Assembly: GCA_964017045.1 (NCBI GenBank)
Contig: OZ024794.1
Coordinates: 51,241,608 to 51,305,607, forward strand
DNA from: Omphiscola glabra
Taxonomy: Eukaryota; Mollusca; Gastropoda; Lymnaeidae
Reading direction: 5' to 3'
DNA: 64,000 bases
The notes under the pieces were generated by a model. The model did not search any database. It worked only from the letters and a program-made list of their open reading frames with translations, and was not told the origin of the DNA. Below, in pieces: positions 49,901-59,842 of this stretch (position 1 is the stretch's first letter; each line of letters begins with the position of its first letter). The translations under genes were made by a program, and so were the position numbers.

Positions 49901-52900
49901 TATCAGCGGTTCTCAACTTGTGGGTCGCGACCATTTTGGGGGTTGAACGACCCTTTCACAGGGGTCGCCTAAGACCATCGGAAAACACAAATACCCTACA
50001 GTTATGAAGTAGCTACGAAAATAATTTTGTGGTTGGGGGTCGCCACAACATGAGGAACTGTATTAAAGGGTAGCGGCATTGGTAAGGTTGCCGACCTCTT
50101 GTCTTTGTGCCTGTAACTATAGATGATGTTTAACGCGGCTTACCGTCCATGGACGATTTCTTCCCCATGCTAGATGAGAAGTTACTCTCTCCGCAGTCGC
50201 TGTCCAGTTGTCCAGACTGTGTATCACGGCGGCGTAGGTGAGCCATGTCAAGGGCGTAGTCATCATCGGAGCCGGGGGAGGACGTGTTGAGGCGTTCCCA
50301 GGGGGGCAGAAGGCGTTTTTTGGAATGTGGAAGTGAGAGATCGAGGCTGTGAATTGTTCAAGACATAATTATTGGGTATACAAGTGATTAAGAATTGTTC
50401 AAGACATAATTATTGGGTATACAAGTGATGAAGAATTGTTCAAGACATAAATAGTATGTACACAAAGGATAAAGAATTGTTCAAGACTTAAATATTATGT
50501 ACGCAAAGGATAAAGAATTGTTCAAGACATAAATAGTATTTACACAAAGGATAAAGAATTGTTCAAGACTTAAATATTATGTACGCAAAGGATAAAGAAT
50601 TGTTCAAGACATAAATATTATGTACGCAAAGGATAAAGAATTGTTCAAGACATAAATATTATGTACGCAAAGGATAAAGAATTGTTCAAGACTTAAATAT
50701 TATGTACGCAAAGGATAAAGAATTGTTCAAGACTTAAATATTATGTACGCAAAGGGTAAAGAATTGTTCAAGACATAAATAGTATCCACGCAAAGGATAA
50801 AGAATTGTTCAAGACATAAATATTATGTACGCAAAGGATAAAGAATTGTTCAAGACATAAATATTATGTACGCAAAGGATAAAGAATTGTTCAAGACTTA
50901 TATATTATGTACGCAAAGGATAAAGAATTGTTCAAGACATAAATATTATGTACGCAAAGGATAAAAATAAGGTAAATTGAAATATTTCAAATACTTTAAA
51001 TTTTAAAACTCAAAGTTGAGTTGCTGCGAATATTGGAAACTTTATTTTATTTAAATTAGATTTATCAAAATTCCATTATGTTGAGGCTGATTTTTAAAAT
51101 AAAACGCTGGATATAAATTGTTTTTTAAATATTTTTTTTTTAAACGCGCTTTACTTGGTTGATTTTAAAGTATAACTTTTTAACGGACTTGAAAGTGCTT
51201 TTTTATCATTTTAAATATTGATTAAATTGATTTTCATGTTTCGTATGGTCGATTGTATATCTATTTTAATTACAAAATGTAATTTTTCTTTTCAAGAAAT
51301 TATTGACTTATCGTTTCACTATTACTTAAGAAAGAAAAAAAAGTCTGTACTCGAATAGGTACATCAAGTAATGTCTTAGTGAGTGAAAACCATAAAGATA
51401 CGATAAATATTTAGCGTCAGTTCACACGATCAAATTTCGTGTCAAATTGTTGTATGAACGCACTGTTTGGTGCGTGGCTTCTTTTTGAGGGAATTTGATC
51501 AAATAGTAATTTGAAAGTTGTGACAAGGCTTCATACACGAATTGCATCATATGCTTGAAGGAAAATTTGATGGTGAACCGACCCTTTAGGGCATGTAGAA
51601 GTTTAAGACTTGTTTTCATTCCAAGAATAAATTAATTTTAAGAGAAACATCATCAATATTATTATGTGGTGTGGGGCGGGGGGGGGGGGAGGAAGAGTGA
51701 ATAGAACTTCGTAAAGATTCATACAAATTAATTGAGGTTTAAAAACAAAAAAAAAATGGCGCTAGCTATAAGAGAAAGGAAATATTTGTCATTTATAAAC
51801 TTTTCATGAAATTGGCTTAAACCAGGCTCACACATGAAAGAACAGCAACAATAATAACGACGACAACAACAACAGCAACAACAACAACAACAACAACAAC
51901 AACAAAACACACACAAAACGAATCAGAGTTTATTTGAGGTAACACGAAAGGTTTTGAAAGTTTATAATGTTTTTATACACACAAAATTATGGTACATACA
52001 AAAATACTTTTTTTTTTGTTTTTCAATTGCACATTTAAATAGGCTGCATTGTATCTTAAATATTTTTTATAGGTTTCGAACACGCCATTTTTCGTGGCAT
52101 CAGTACCATTCGTAATGTTAATGACCCTCCCACACCCCTCACCATACCTCTCACCATACCCTCACCACACCCCTCACCACACCCCTCACCATACCCCTCA
52201 CCACACCCCTCACCACACCCCTCACCACACCCCTCACCACACCCCTCACCATACCCCTCACCATACCCCTCACCATACCCCTCACCACACCCCTCACCAC
52301 ACCCCTCACCACACTCCTCACCACACCCCTCACCACATCCCTCACCACACCCCTCACCACACAATCAAATTTTGTCCCAGCTGCCGGATGATGGTTGTAA
52401 AATCAGATTATTTTCGTGCACATTTTTTAAAAAAGCTTCTAATTTAAAACGAGGTGTTCAATGCTTGAAGAAAAGTGTAGGAAATCTTTTATCAATATCC
52501 CATTGTTCCGTAAAGCTGACATTTGGTATGGAGCCACGAGACAATTAGAACTTTAACAAATTCACGATTAAAAGTCTCTTCCGGCGAAAAAAAAAAGAGT
52601 ATGCCTCTGACTTCAAGACTCCGGGGACTAAGCGTGGGTTCACACGATCAAATTTCACGTCAAATTGTTGTATGAACACATTATTTTGTGCGTGGTTCCA
52701 TTTTTGGGGGAATTTGATCAAATAGTAATTTGAAAGTTGTGACAAGGCTTCATACACAAATTGCATCAAATGTTTGAAGGAAAATTTGATCGTGTGAACC
52801 GACACTAAGAGACATTCTTATGCATTGTTACCCAGCACAGGAGGAAATAGGAGATAAAGTAATGCTTTAAAAAACATAAACACTGTTGTGTGTGTGTGTA

Positions 52901-53771
52901 TGTGTGTCTGGGGGGGGGGGGGGGGACAATGTTAAACAAAACACATTCTTTAACGTTAACAGCTGTTTTTTTCTCGCAGTTTATTACAATACACATATAA
53001 ATCAATCTTATTTCGAGTTTTATCCTACAACGTTGAGGACTAAACAGATCTCGATATTGAAAGATAAGTCAATGGGTGGTGAGGGGTGGCATTAATTCAA
53101 GGGGTGGTGAGGGGTGGCATTAATTCAAGGGGTGGTGAGGGGTGGCATTAATTCAAGGGCTGGTGAGGGGTGGCATTAATTCAAGGGGTGGTGAGGGGTG
53201 GCATTAATTCAAGGGGTGGTGATGGGTGGCATTAATTCAAGGGGTGGTGAGGGGTGGCATTAATTCAAGGGATGGTGAGGAGTGGCATTATACCTCTTAA
53301 AGTGCTCAGGTGGGACAAAAAAAGTTTTGGAAACAGCATTCCAATGGCCTCATAGTCTCGGTTACTAACGAGTGAAATGATTGTCGTGAGTTTTTTTTTT
53401 TTTTAATATGTATTTCTTCTTTTATGGAGACAAGTTTGGGGTGAGCCTATCTCCCTAGCTGGTCTCAGCCTCGAGACGTTACTGTACTTTGTCCTCTTTT
53501 ATACAAGAGCTCGCCACAGGACACAAAGATATAGGACTTCAAATTATTTTGTGTTCTAGCTTTACTTTCTTTTTTTAAAAAAAACAAAAAAACAACAACA
53601 ATTTTATGTATAAATGATATCCTGAATCATCCGTGGTTGTGTTACGTTTGTAATTCTAAAGAAGATATATGTAATCACTTTGTGTATGGATGTTCTGTGT
53701 TGTGATATTTGCAGTCAAAGACAATTTAACAGAGAGGCATAGTTAGCTTGGAAAAAAAATTTATAAAAGAA

Positions 53772-53823
<52 letters not shown>

Positions 53824-56680
53824 CATAAAGTGTTTTACAATTCTAATCATGCCCTATATAATAAGGTTCATCATTTAGACAATAAAAAAATGTTCAAAAA
53901 GATTTTAAACTTTTTCCAATTATATCTTATTATGAAATCTGCTAAGGCCTTCGGTATGCAAACTTTCCTTTTAAATTTTGTTTACGATTGCTTAACGAAT
54001 TTGAGTCATATCCCTAATTAATCTATATTCTAATATCGATCATTCTCGCACTGTCTAAATTCCATTTTAATTTTCTTAACCCAACACAATATTTTTCCAA
54101 TAATTTCCGAATGTGTACTTTATTAATAAAAAAAATCTGGCCATGATCGTTTTTCATCGTTAACGTATATCTATGCTAAAAATCTTGTGAACATCTCATG
54201 TATTTTTTCTCTATTTCTTGACGATGTATTTTCTTTCTATTTCTCGACGATGTATTTTCTTTCTATTTCTCGACGATGTATTTTCTTTCTATTTCTCGAC
54301 GATGTATTTTCTCCCTATTTCCTGGCTGATATTTTCTTCTTTCACTAAATAGCGGAACAGCTGATTTATGTGTTTTTTTCTCTTTTATGTATGGGGGTGG
54401 ATTACATGTGCTAAGCCAAACACAACACTGTTTGTCACCTTAGATTATTCGCATTATTTTAGCACATTTTAAAATAATCAGATCATTAACACAAAAGAAA
54501 TTAATTTCCTAAAAATTCTAAGAGAATTCTTTTTTTTTTCAGTTTTCTAATGATCAAATTTCCATTTTGTTTCTTTAGAGTTTCTTTTCTAAATGTGGGG
54601 TAGGGGTAATTTGGAAGGGAGAGGGTTGGGGGGGGGGGGGTCATTCTAACGAGATTACTCTCGCCGTCATCTCGAGTCAAACAACAGCAGCTTAATTTAA
54701 AATGGTTCAAATTCCTTTTTTATTTTAAAAAAAAGAAGTTCATTTGTAGTGGAAACCATAGTTCAATGATGATTAGACACGCATGTTTTTTTAACTCAAT
54801 GAGGTTTTATATATATAGGGTTTTACATATAGAGTTTTATATATAGGGTTTTATATATATAGTTTTATATATAGGGTTTTATTTATAGGGTTTTACATAT
54901 AGAGTTTTATATATAGGGTTTTATATATAGGGCTTTATATATAGGGTTTTATATATAGAGTTTTATATATAGGGTTTTATATATAGGGTTTTATATATAG
55001 GGTTTTATATATAGGGTTTTATATTTAAAGTCACAAACGATGGGGAGTCTTCACGTTAAGGAATTGATGGGAGAAATGTGCCGCTTAAAGAGCCCTTATG
55101 TAATGCATTTGGTAAACATTACCCTAAGTTCAAAGTTTAATAACGCTTAGACGTAGTTCTTTCAAATATAAGAAATATTTAAACTTTTCTATAAAGTTTC
55201 TGTAACTGTTTGACAATGTCACATTATAGTTTCTATTGCGTGACATTTCTTCCAGTTTGTGTTGTTAAAATTAAAAAAAAAATATTATCAACTACTTTCA
55301 ATATTGAAAATTGTTTTGATCTCTATTAAGTTTACTAAATTTATCAACCAGTTGCGTTTTTTAACATTGCAAACCTTCATGGTTTATAGTAACCTACTAT
55401 AGAAGTCCCCCAACCCCACCCCTAAAAAAGTAGTATACAAATATTTAAATCAATTCTATTTTTTAGAAATTAAATTGTTATGTTAGTAATGCAAAAAATA
55501 AAACAGTACTAAGAAAAAGTATCTTATCAGTCAAAGGGGCTCTCAAATTTTAATACCAAAAAAATGTCGTTTTAGCTCTATGACAGTGTTTTTTGTTGTG
55601 TTTTAAATCCTTAGTTCCTAAGCATCTCCTGTTTACCATCACGACTTACATTTGGCGATCCCTGACATAAAGACGGAGATATTTCCTTTAAAAAGTATAT
55701 TTCAATATCCCTATTGATTTAATCATTACAATGAATTAATTCATATTTTCAACAGATATAAATTTACTGACATAATATTGTAAACATAAGTTTTACATTG
55801 TTTGGAATAAAATGACTTCATTTACTCAAACGCGTGAATACTGTAACAGTTTAATTAACGACTGTAAATGAACGGTTACCCACCTGTAATCAAGGGCGTG
55901 ACTTATCTCCACGTTACCAGTGTCCAGGCCGTTGGGTGAGGAGAATGAAGACGACGTTGACGGACACCCGCCCATGTACTTCCTGTACAGCGGCGACGAC
56001 CTGGAGCTCTGCTCCGACTCGAAGTTAGGTTTCCTACCAGAGGAAGCGGCTGGACCGAATCCATATTTACACGCCAAGTCCGAGTCGGATGTTCTGTATA
56101 CAAGTTCTGAGATTCTGGCATTTGCCGCGACGAATTGTGAACTCTTGCTCAGTTTTCTTAAAAAGTCTTCGTGTGCCGCGCCGTTATCGTCACTGTTTTC
56201 ACTGCCACGTTTTTGACCGCATCTCGATTTGTCTTTATCACCAGTAGTGGCATCATTCTCGACATTGGCGTACGCTGTTTTAAGAAAATCGTGATTAACT
56301 TTGCCGTTTTCTTGACCACGTTTCTCCACCTCTGCTTCTTTTTCATCGTCGCCGAGTTCTGATTTTTCTAATCGAGAGATCGGACAAACTCGTGGGAGGG
56401 CTCGGCCTTCCGAATCATCACCTGATTCCGGTGTGGATGACGTAGACGTCGTGCCGGCACCGGCCCAGTTGACGTGAGACTTTGAGAGTTTCTTGGTAGC
56501 GACGTACGGCGTGGACAATATGCTGTCAATGGAGAATTTGAGCTTGGGAGCCTGGGCCGAGCCTGTCGATGGTGGTGTAACCTTGAAGTTTGGGGAGGAC
56601 TGTGGACTGTTGTACGGGTTGGATGGCAAACTTAGATCGGGAGTGCCGCTTTGCCTTTCTGACGACTCCTCCGACGTCAT
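46718..56680 (-). CDS. bap: NK3/bagpipe-class homeodomain transcription factor, four coding exons (join)
   Basis: Joining 56680-55884, 50346-50144, 48961-48813 and 46933-46718 gives one open frame of 454 residues; every junction is GT-AG and phases agree (2, 1, 0). The product is a nuclear DNA-binding regulator; NK3 proteins pattern visceral mesoderm in flies and skeleton and gut mesoderm in vertebrates. Visible features are an EH1-type Groucho-binding motif FSIDSILS (residues 49-56), a long Ser/acidic-rich linker, a homeodomain at about 340-399 with WFQNRR and Tyr54 (typical of NK2/NK3 types), the NK3 signature [11 protein letters not shown] (412-422) and a tyrosine-rich end. The helix 1-2 sequence [13 protein letters not shown] is diagnostic of NK3 rather than NK2 or NK4. 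The ATG at 56680 is preferred because the frame upstream reaches a TAA at 56719-56717 with no other ATG. Introns of 5537, 1182 and 1879 bp are full of repeats. Orthology to bap/Nkx3 is confident; the exact exon 1 start is less so. Confidence 0.95.
47166..47484. mobile_element. piggyBac-like MITE in bap intron 3
   Basis: The left end reads TTAACCCTTTCATTACCGCT; the right end, reversed, reads TTACCCTTTTCGCTACCGAT. TTAA followed by CCCTTT is typical of piggyBac termini. The right TTAA is degraded. The right half holds three similar TGACGTC(C/A)..CGGTA segments. No coding capacity. Confidence 0.6.
47485..48239. other. unassigned part of bap intron 3
   Basis: AT-rich; no repeat or exon recognised. 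Confidence 0.3.
48240..48745. repeat. degenerate CA-rich repeat in bap intron 3
   Basis: Loosely repeated ACCACCTCCA, AATCACCACA and CAATTACACCACC words of roughly 25-40 bp spacing, ending about 70 bp inside the exon 3 donor. Confidence 0.8.
48813..48961 (-). CDS. bap: bap coding exon 3 (homeodomain positions 1-44)
   Basis: The exon encodes residues 334-383, beginning after CTCCACAG and ending with CAG before GTTTGT. It carries the basic N-terminal arm (KRKRCRASF), helices 1 and 2, and the start of helix 3 up to Gln44 of the homeodomain. The intron therefore falls exactly between homeodomain positions 44 and 45, a position known from several homeobox classes. Confidence 0.95.
49130..49440. 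repeat. degenerate TGGA-type repeat in bap intron 2
   Basis: Irregular GGATGGATGGA, GATTGATGG and AATGGGTGGA words on the plus strand; not a clean array. Confidence 0.8.
49793..50100. mobile_element. hAT element with a SPIN-like element nested in it
   Basis: The outer left end is CAGTGGTAGGCAACTCGGGG and the outer right end, reversed, is CAAGAGGTCGGCAACC, forming a hAT-type terminal pair. A second element begins inside at 49904. No 8-bp duplication is visible at the outer edges; instead a 22-bp near-repeat (GTCTTTGTGC..TATAG) lies outside on both sides. Confidence 0.65.
49904..50088. mobile_element. SPIN-like non-autonomous hAT element, internally deleted
   Basis: Starts CAGCGGTTCTCAACTTGTGG, then GGTCGCGACC, GAACGACCCTTTCACAGGGG, TCGCCTAAGACCATCGGAAA, and on the right side ACAGTTATGAAGTAGC, AATAATTTTGTGGTTGGGGG, ACAACATGAGGAACTGTATT. 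From memory this matches both ends of the SPIN non-autonomous consensus known from tetrapods; the usual AT-rich middle is missing, and the right terminus merges into the outer hAT end at GGTTG. Confidence 0.85.
50144..50346 (-). CDS. bap: bap coding exon 2 (linker)
   Basis: This 203-bp exon opens after TTCACAG and closes before GTAAGC. It restores the frame from exon 1 (AG+C, Ser266) and translates to a linker with [20 protein letters not shown] and a Ser-rich tail, ending one base into the Asp codon completed by exon 3. It lacks its own ATG context and was recognised from splice sites and phase. Both flanks are repetitive: a 40-bp tandem array abuts the acceptor and a composite transposon lies 43 bp beyond the donor. 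Confidence 0.85.
50351..50965. repeat. 40-bp minisatellite in bap intron 1, about 16 copies
   Basis: The unit is AAGAATTGTTCAAGACATAA followed by ATATTATGTACGCAAAGGAT. The two copies nearest exon 2 are diverged (TTATTGGGTATACAAGTG). The array begins four bases beyond the exon 2 boundary, so it supplies the acceptor's upstream sequence. Confidence 0.97.
50966..51414. other. AT-rich part of bap intron 1
   Basis: No repeat or exon recognised. Confidence 0.3.
51415..51584. mobile_element. MITE copy 1, 5-bp target duplication TTTAG
   Basis: Begins CGTCAGTTCACACGATCAAA and ends AAATTTGATGGTGAACCGAC, imperfect inverted ends, flanked by TTTAG on both sides. About 85-90% similar by eye to the copy at 52633-52804. 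Confidence 0.85.
51840..51905. repeat. (CAA)n microsatellite
   Basis: Imperfect then perfect CAA/ACA triplets. Confidence 0.95.
52128..52362. repeat. 12-bp minisatellite, about 19 copies
   Basis: The unit is CCCTCACCACAC, with CACCATAC variants in blocks. Confidence 0.96.
52633..52804. mobile_element. MITE copy 2, 5-bp target duplication CTAAG
   Basis: Begins CGTGGGTTCACACGATCAAA and ends TTTGATCGTGTGAACCGACA, giving inverted ends of about 20 bp; CTAAG flanks it at 52628-52632 and 52805-52809. Non-coding interior with AATTTGATCAAATAGTAATT. Confidence 0.88.
52911..52925. repeat. poly(G) run after a TG microsatellite
   Basis: About 15 G following TGTGTGTGTGTATGTGTGTC. Confidence 0.95.
53073..53292. 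repeat. 28-bp minisatellite, about 8 copies
   Basis: The unit is GGGGTGGTGAGGGGTGGCAT followed by TAATTCAA. Confidence 0.96.
53293..53775. other. unassigned part of bap intron 1
   Basis: No gene, array or element recognised. Confidence 0.3.
53776..53824. repeat. (TA)n microsatellite
   Basis: About 24 TA dinucleotides with minor interruptions. Confidence 0.97.
53825..54208. other. AT-rich part of bap intron 1
   Basis: Nothing recognised. Confidence 0.3.
54209..54325. repeat. 26-bp repeat, about 4.5 copies
   Basis: The unit is CTTTCTATTTCTCGACGATG followed by TATTTT. Confidence 0.92.
54326..54806. other. unassigned part of bap intron 1
   Basis: Contains poly(G) at 54629-54640; no exon found. 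Confidence 0.3.
54807..55025. repeat. 14-bp AT-rich minisatellite, about 15 copies
   Basis: The unit is TTTTATATATAGGG, with TACATATAGAG variants to the left. Confidence 0.93.
55026..55883. other. AT-rich part of bap intron 1 next to exon 1
   Basis: No repeat or additional exon recognised. Confidence 0.35.
55884..56680 (-). CDS. bap: bap coding exon 1 (N-terminal region with EH1 motif)
   Basis: This exon encodes residues 1-265 plus two bases of codon 266. It contains the EH1 repressor motif at 49-56, followed by low-complexity Ser/Thr, an acidic patch ([10 protein letters not shown]) and two similar short elements, HDFLK and EDFLRK. The donor reads TACAG|GTGGGT, with the last exon base at 55884. 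Without splicing the frame runs on only 58 more bases. An acceptor-like TTGACAG at 56688 could join a non-coding first exon. Confidence 0.9.
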
Positions 56681-56899
56681 GTTTAAGCTGTCAAGGGCAA
56701 GCAATTGTGGAAATATTTAATTATTGGTAGAAACTGAGAAAGTTTATTTTAGTTTTTTAAAACATTTTTTTTTAATGCGTAGGCCTTCAGCCGGCATGTT
56801 TCTATAAGCAATAAGTAAAAGAAGGTTATATTTATGTTCAGTTATGAAAATATTTTTTTTTAAAGTAACTAAAAACGGAATTTAAAAGTTTGTTCTTAC

Positions 56900-57010
56900 C
56901 TCAGTGCGCAGAAAAGGTTGACTGAGCTGGGCAACAAAATCCTGAAATCCTGCTACTTGAAGAAGCACCAACAATTCTTTCTAAATGAAGATCTGATTTT
57001 AAACGGACCG
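56900..57010 (-). other. candidate non-coding first exon of bap
   Basis: A strong donor CTGAG|GTAAGA ends at 56900 on the minus strand and could join the acceptor-like TTGACAG at 56688, removing a 212-bp intron and leaving seven bases before the ATG. The upstream stretch to about 57010 contains no ATG on this strand, as expected of a leader. The 5' edge is inferred from the TATA-like box, not seen. Confidence 0.4.
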
Positions 57011-57033
57011 ACCACCCTGTTCTATAGTGTCAT

Positions 57034-57042
57034 TTTTATATA
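57034..57042 (-). promoter_or_regulatory. TATA-like box upstream of bap
   Basis: The minus strand reads TATATAAAA here, about 30 bases before the presumed start of the candidate leader exon. The surroundings are AT-rich, so chance occurrence is possible; the spacing to a good splice donor is the main support. Confidence 0.35.
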
Positions 57043-58117
57043 GCTTCTTTACGGTATTTTTTTATTTTTTCTAACAGCGAATATATCTTCTTTTAAGAAC
57101 AAAAAAAGATCTCTGCCAATGCATTCACCGCAATGATTTTTTTACTAAGCATTTATTTCAATCGAACACACGATCCTGTCTGAAATGCCAGCACAATGTC
57201 AACCTTGCGAGGAGGTGCAACAAATACAAGTCTTCCGAATACTTTTTTCACTTAAATCTTCGCCGATGTATTTTCTTTTCAAAAGCCTAGCACAACAGGC
57301 TAAGCAAATACATTTTTTAATCTGCTGCCACAAGAGGACATCGTTGACCGAGTACCACAAACAGTGTACGCTGTGTCAATGTCATGAGACGGACATGCTA
57401 TAGTAGCTCTCCCGGTGACCTTTGCCATACGCGCTATCACGATCCAGCACGAGCGCCCCAGCGAATTTATTCCACAGGTAGAGAGGAGAGGGGGGAGAGA
57501 GAGCGCCTGTCAGTAACCTTCTCGGAGACGGTTCCAGACCCGCCTACAGGAAAGTAGGTGGGGCGTCGTGCCAGAAATTGGCGCCACCTTCTTTTCCGCG
57601 GAATGGATTTGTCGAGGGACTGCGCATGTTATGACGAAGTGTTACTGAAATTAGCACCGATTATTGAAACCCGGCTGGAGATCCCTTCACAGCACGGCCC
57701 GGTTGGGGGGGGGGTAGTGGGGGGGGGGACCGCGGAGGGAAGTAATCGAGGTAAAAGGATGAGTAGCAATAACCGTAGGTTCGCGTAGATGGTCCTGGAA
57801 TTCTCGTTGGACAAAGTGCGGTAAATCTCCATTTGTTCCTTCAGTTTAAAAAAAAAATTAAATTAAAGTTATGCGTGAGGGGGAAAAAAAAATAATTTTA
57901 GAAAGATTCTAGCTGAAAAATATTCTAATACGATTACTCAGTATCAATTAAATCATGGAAAGCGATGGTTCTTAAATTATGGTAAATGGAGGAACCTCCC
58001 CCCTCCCCCAACCTTTCTTTTTTCGTTGAGCGTATAGGATACACAGCATTAATAGGCTTTATGTTTTGATCTACCTAAACAACTACTGAATAACTTGAGT
58101 AAATTTTCTTATACAAT
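57043..58117. other. intergenic region upstream of bap
   Basis: Includes a GC-richer patch at about 57410-57760 with GAGAGAGA and poly(G) runs that could hold regulatory sequence. Small open frames at 57185-57403 and 57558-57788 show no known domain. Confidence 0.35.
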
Positions 58118-58285
58118 AGGTGAAGTTAGAGACCGATGGAATGACAGCTTGGTGAAGTTAGAGACCGATGGAATGACAGTTTGGTGAAACTAGAGACAGG
58201 TGGAATGACAGTTTGGTGAAACTAGAGACCGATGGAATGACAGCTTGGTGAAGTTAGAGACCGATGGAATGACAGTTTGGTGCAA
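58118..58285. repeat. 31-bp repeat, five copies
   Basis: The unit is TTGGTGAAGTTAGAGACCGA followed by TGGAATGACAG. Confidence 0.93.
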
Positions 58286-58397
58286 TGGAGACGATTAGAT
58301 TGGAGAGTTTGGTGAGTTGCGATGTTGTGAGTGTCAAAATTAGATAACTTCAGATACGTCATTATTTTCTAAAGATGCTAGCGAACTACTAGTTCTT

Positions 58398-59550
58398 GAT
58401 TCTTCTTGACCGACCCCTTCATCTGCTACTGGCAGCGTTTTCTAGGTTCTTGACCGACCCCTTCATCTGCTACTGGCACCGTTTTCTAGGTTCTTGACCG
58501 GCCCCTTCATCTGCTACTGGCACCGTTTTCTAGGTTCTTGACCGGCCCCTTCATCTGCTACTGGCACCGTTTTCTAGGTTCTTGACCGGCCCCTTCATCT
58601 GCTACTGGCACCGTTTTCTAGGTTCTTGACCGACCCCTTCATCTGCTACTGGCACCGTTTTCTAGGTTCTTGACCAGTCCCTTCATCTGCTAATGGCACC
58701 GTTTTCTAGGTTCTTGACCAGTCCCTTCATCTGCTACTGGCACCGTTTTCTAGGTTCTTGACCAGTCCCTTCATCTGCTACTGGCACCGTTTTCTAGGTT
58801 CTTGACCAGTCCCTTCATCTGCTACTGGCACCGTTTTCTAGGTTCTTGACCAGTCCCTTCATCTGCTACTGGCACCGTTTTCTAGGTTCTTGACCGGCCC
58901 CTTCATCTGCTACTGGCACCGTTTTCTAGGTTCTTGACCGGCCCCTTCATTTGCTACTGGCACCGTTTTCTAGGTTCTTGACCGACCCCTTCATCTGCTA
59001 CTGGCACCGTTTTCTAGGTTCTTGACCAGTCCCTTCATCTGCTACTGGCAGCGTTTTCTAGGTTCTTGACCAGTCCCTTCATCTGCTACTGGCACCGTTT
59101 TCTAGGTTCTTGACCGGCCCCTTCATTTGCTACTGGCACCGTTTTCTAGGTTCTTGACCGACCCCTTCATCTGCTACTGGCAGCGTTTTCTAGGTTCTTG
59201 ACCGGCCCCTTCATTTGCTACTGGCACCGTTTTCTAGGTTCTTGACCGACCCCTTCATCTGCTACTGGCACCGTTTTCTAGGTTCTTGACCGACCCCTTC
59301 ATCTGCTACTGGCACCGTTTTCTAGGTTCTTGACCGACCCCTTCATCTGCTACTGGCACCGTTTTCTAGGTTCTTGACCAGTCCCTTCATCTGCTACTGG
59401 CACCGTTTTCTAGGTTCTTGACCGACCCCTTCATCTGCTACTGGCACCGTTTTCTAGGTTCTTGACCAGTCCCTTCATCTGCTACTGGCACCGTTTTCTA
59501 GGTTCTTGACCGACCCCTTCATCTGCTACTGGCACCGTTGTCTAGGTTCA
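58398..59550. repeat. 44-bp minisatellite, 26 copies
   Basis: The unit is TTCTTGACCGACCCCTTCAT followed by CTGCTACTGGCACCGTTTTC and TAGG. Three main variants (GACCGACCCC, GACCGGCCCC, GACCAGTCCC) occur in runs, as expected from local unit duplication. Confidence 0.98.
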
Positions 59551-59842
59551 GCTATAACACGCAGCATGCAGCCCTCTGCACCAAGAGTCAGGCACGCTCA
59601 ATACTAGAGGCAAGAAAACGTCATTAAAATAATACTGTTCATCTTTAGTCATGGTACTGGCAAGACATCGATACAACACAGTACACAACGCTCGTCGCGG
59701 GTACTAACATCATATTAGGCCACGAAGACGCAACAGGAACTAACTTTGACTAATCACATATTTCTGACTACTGTACATCAACTACTGGACTACTCCCGTA
59801 ACTAAACGTGAACGCCACGTGTGCAAAATCTCAAATTTAACT

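Noticed and set aside
54807..55025. Telomere-like repeat (TTTTATATATAGGG)
   Set aside because: Short interstitial AT-rich minisatellite; it is not TTAGGG and has no end context.
55826..55883. Extension of bap exon 1 beyond 55884
   Set aside because: The frame continues only to a nearby stop and a consensus donor at 55884 joins in phase to exon 2.
57185..57403. 72-codon frame with CQPCEE and CCHK motifs
   Set aside because: Cysteines do not form a recognised zinc-finger spacing and there are no splice sites of note; likely chance.
57558..57788. 76-codon frame upstream of bap
   Set aside because: GC-rich region with poly(G); glycine run comes from the homopolymer, no domain seen.
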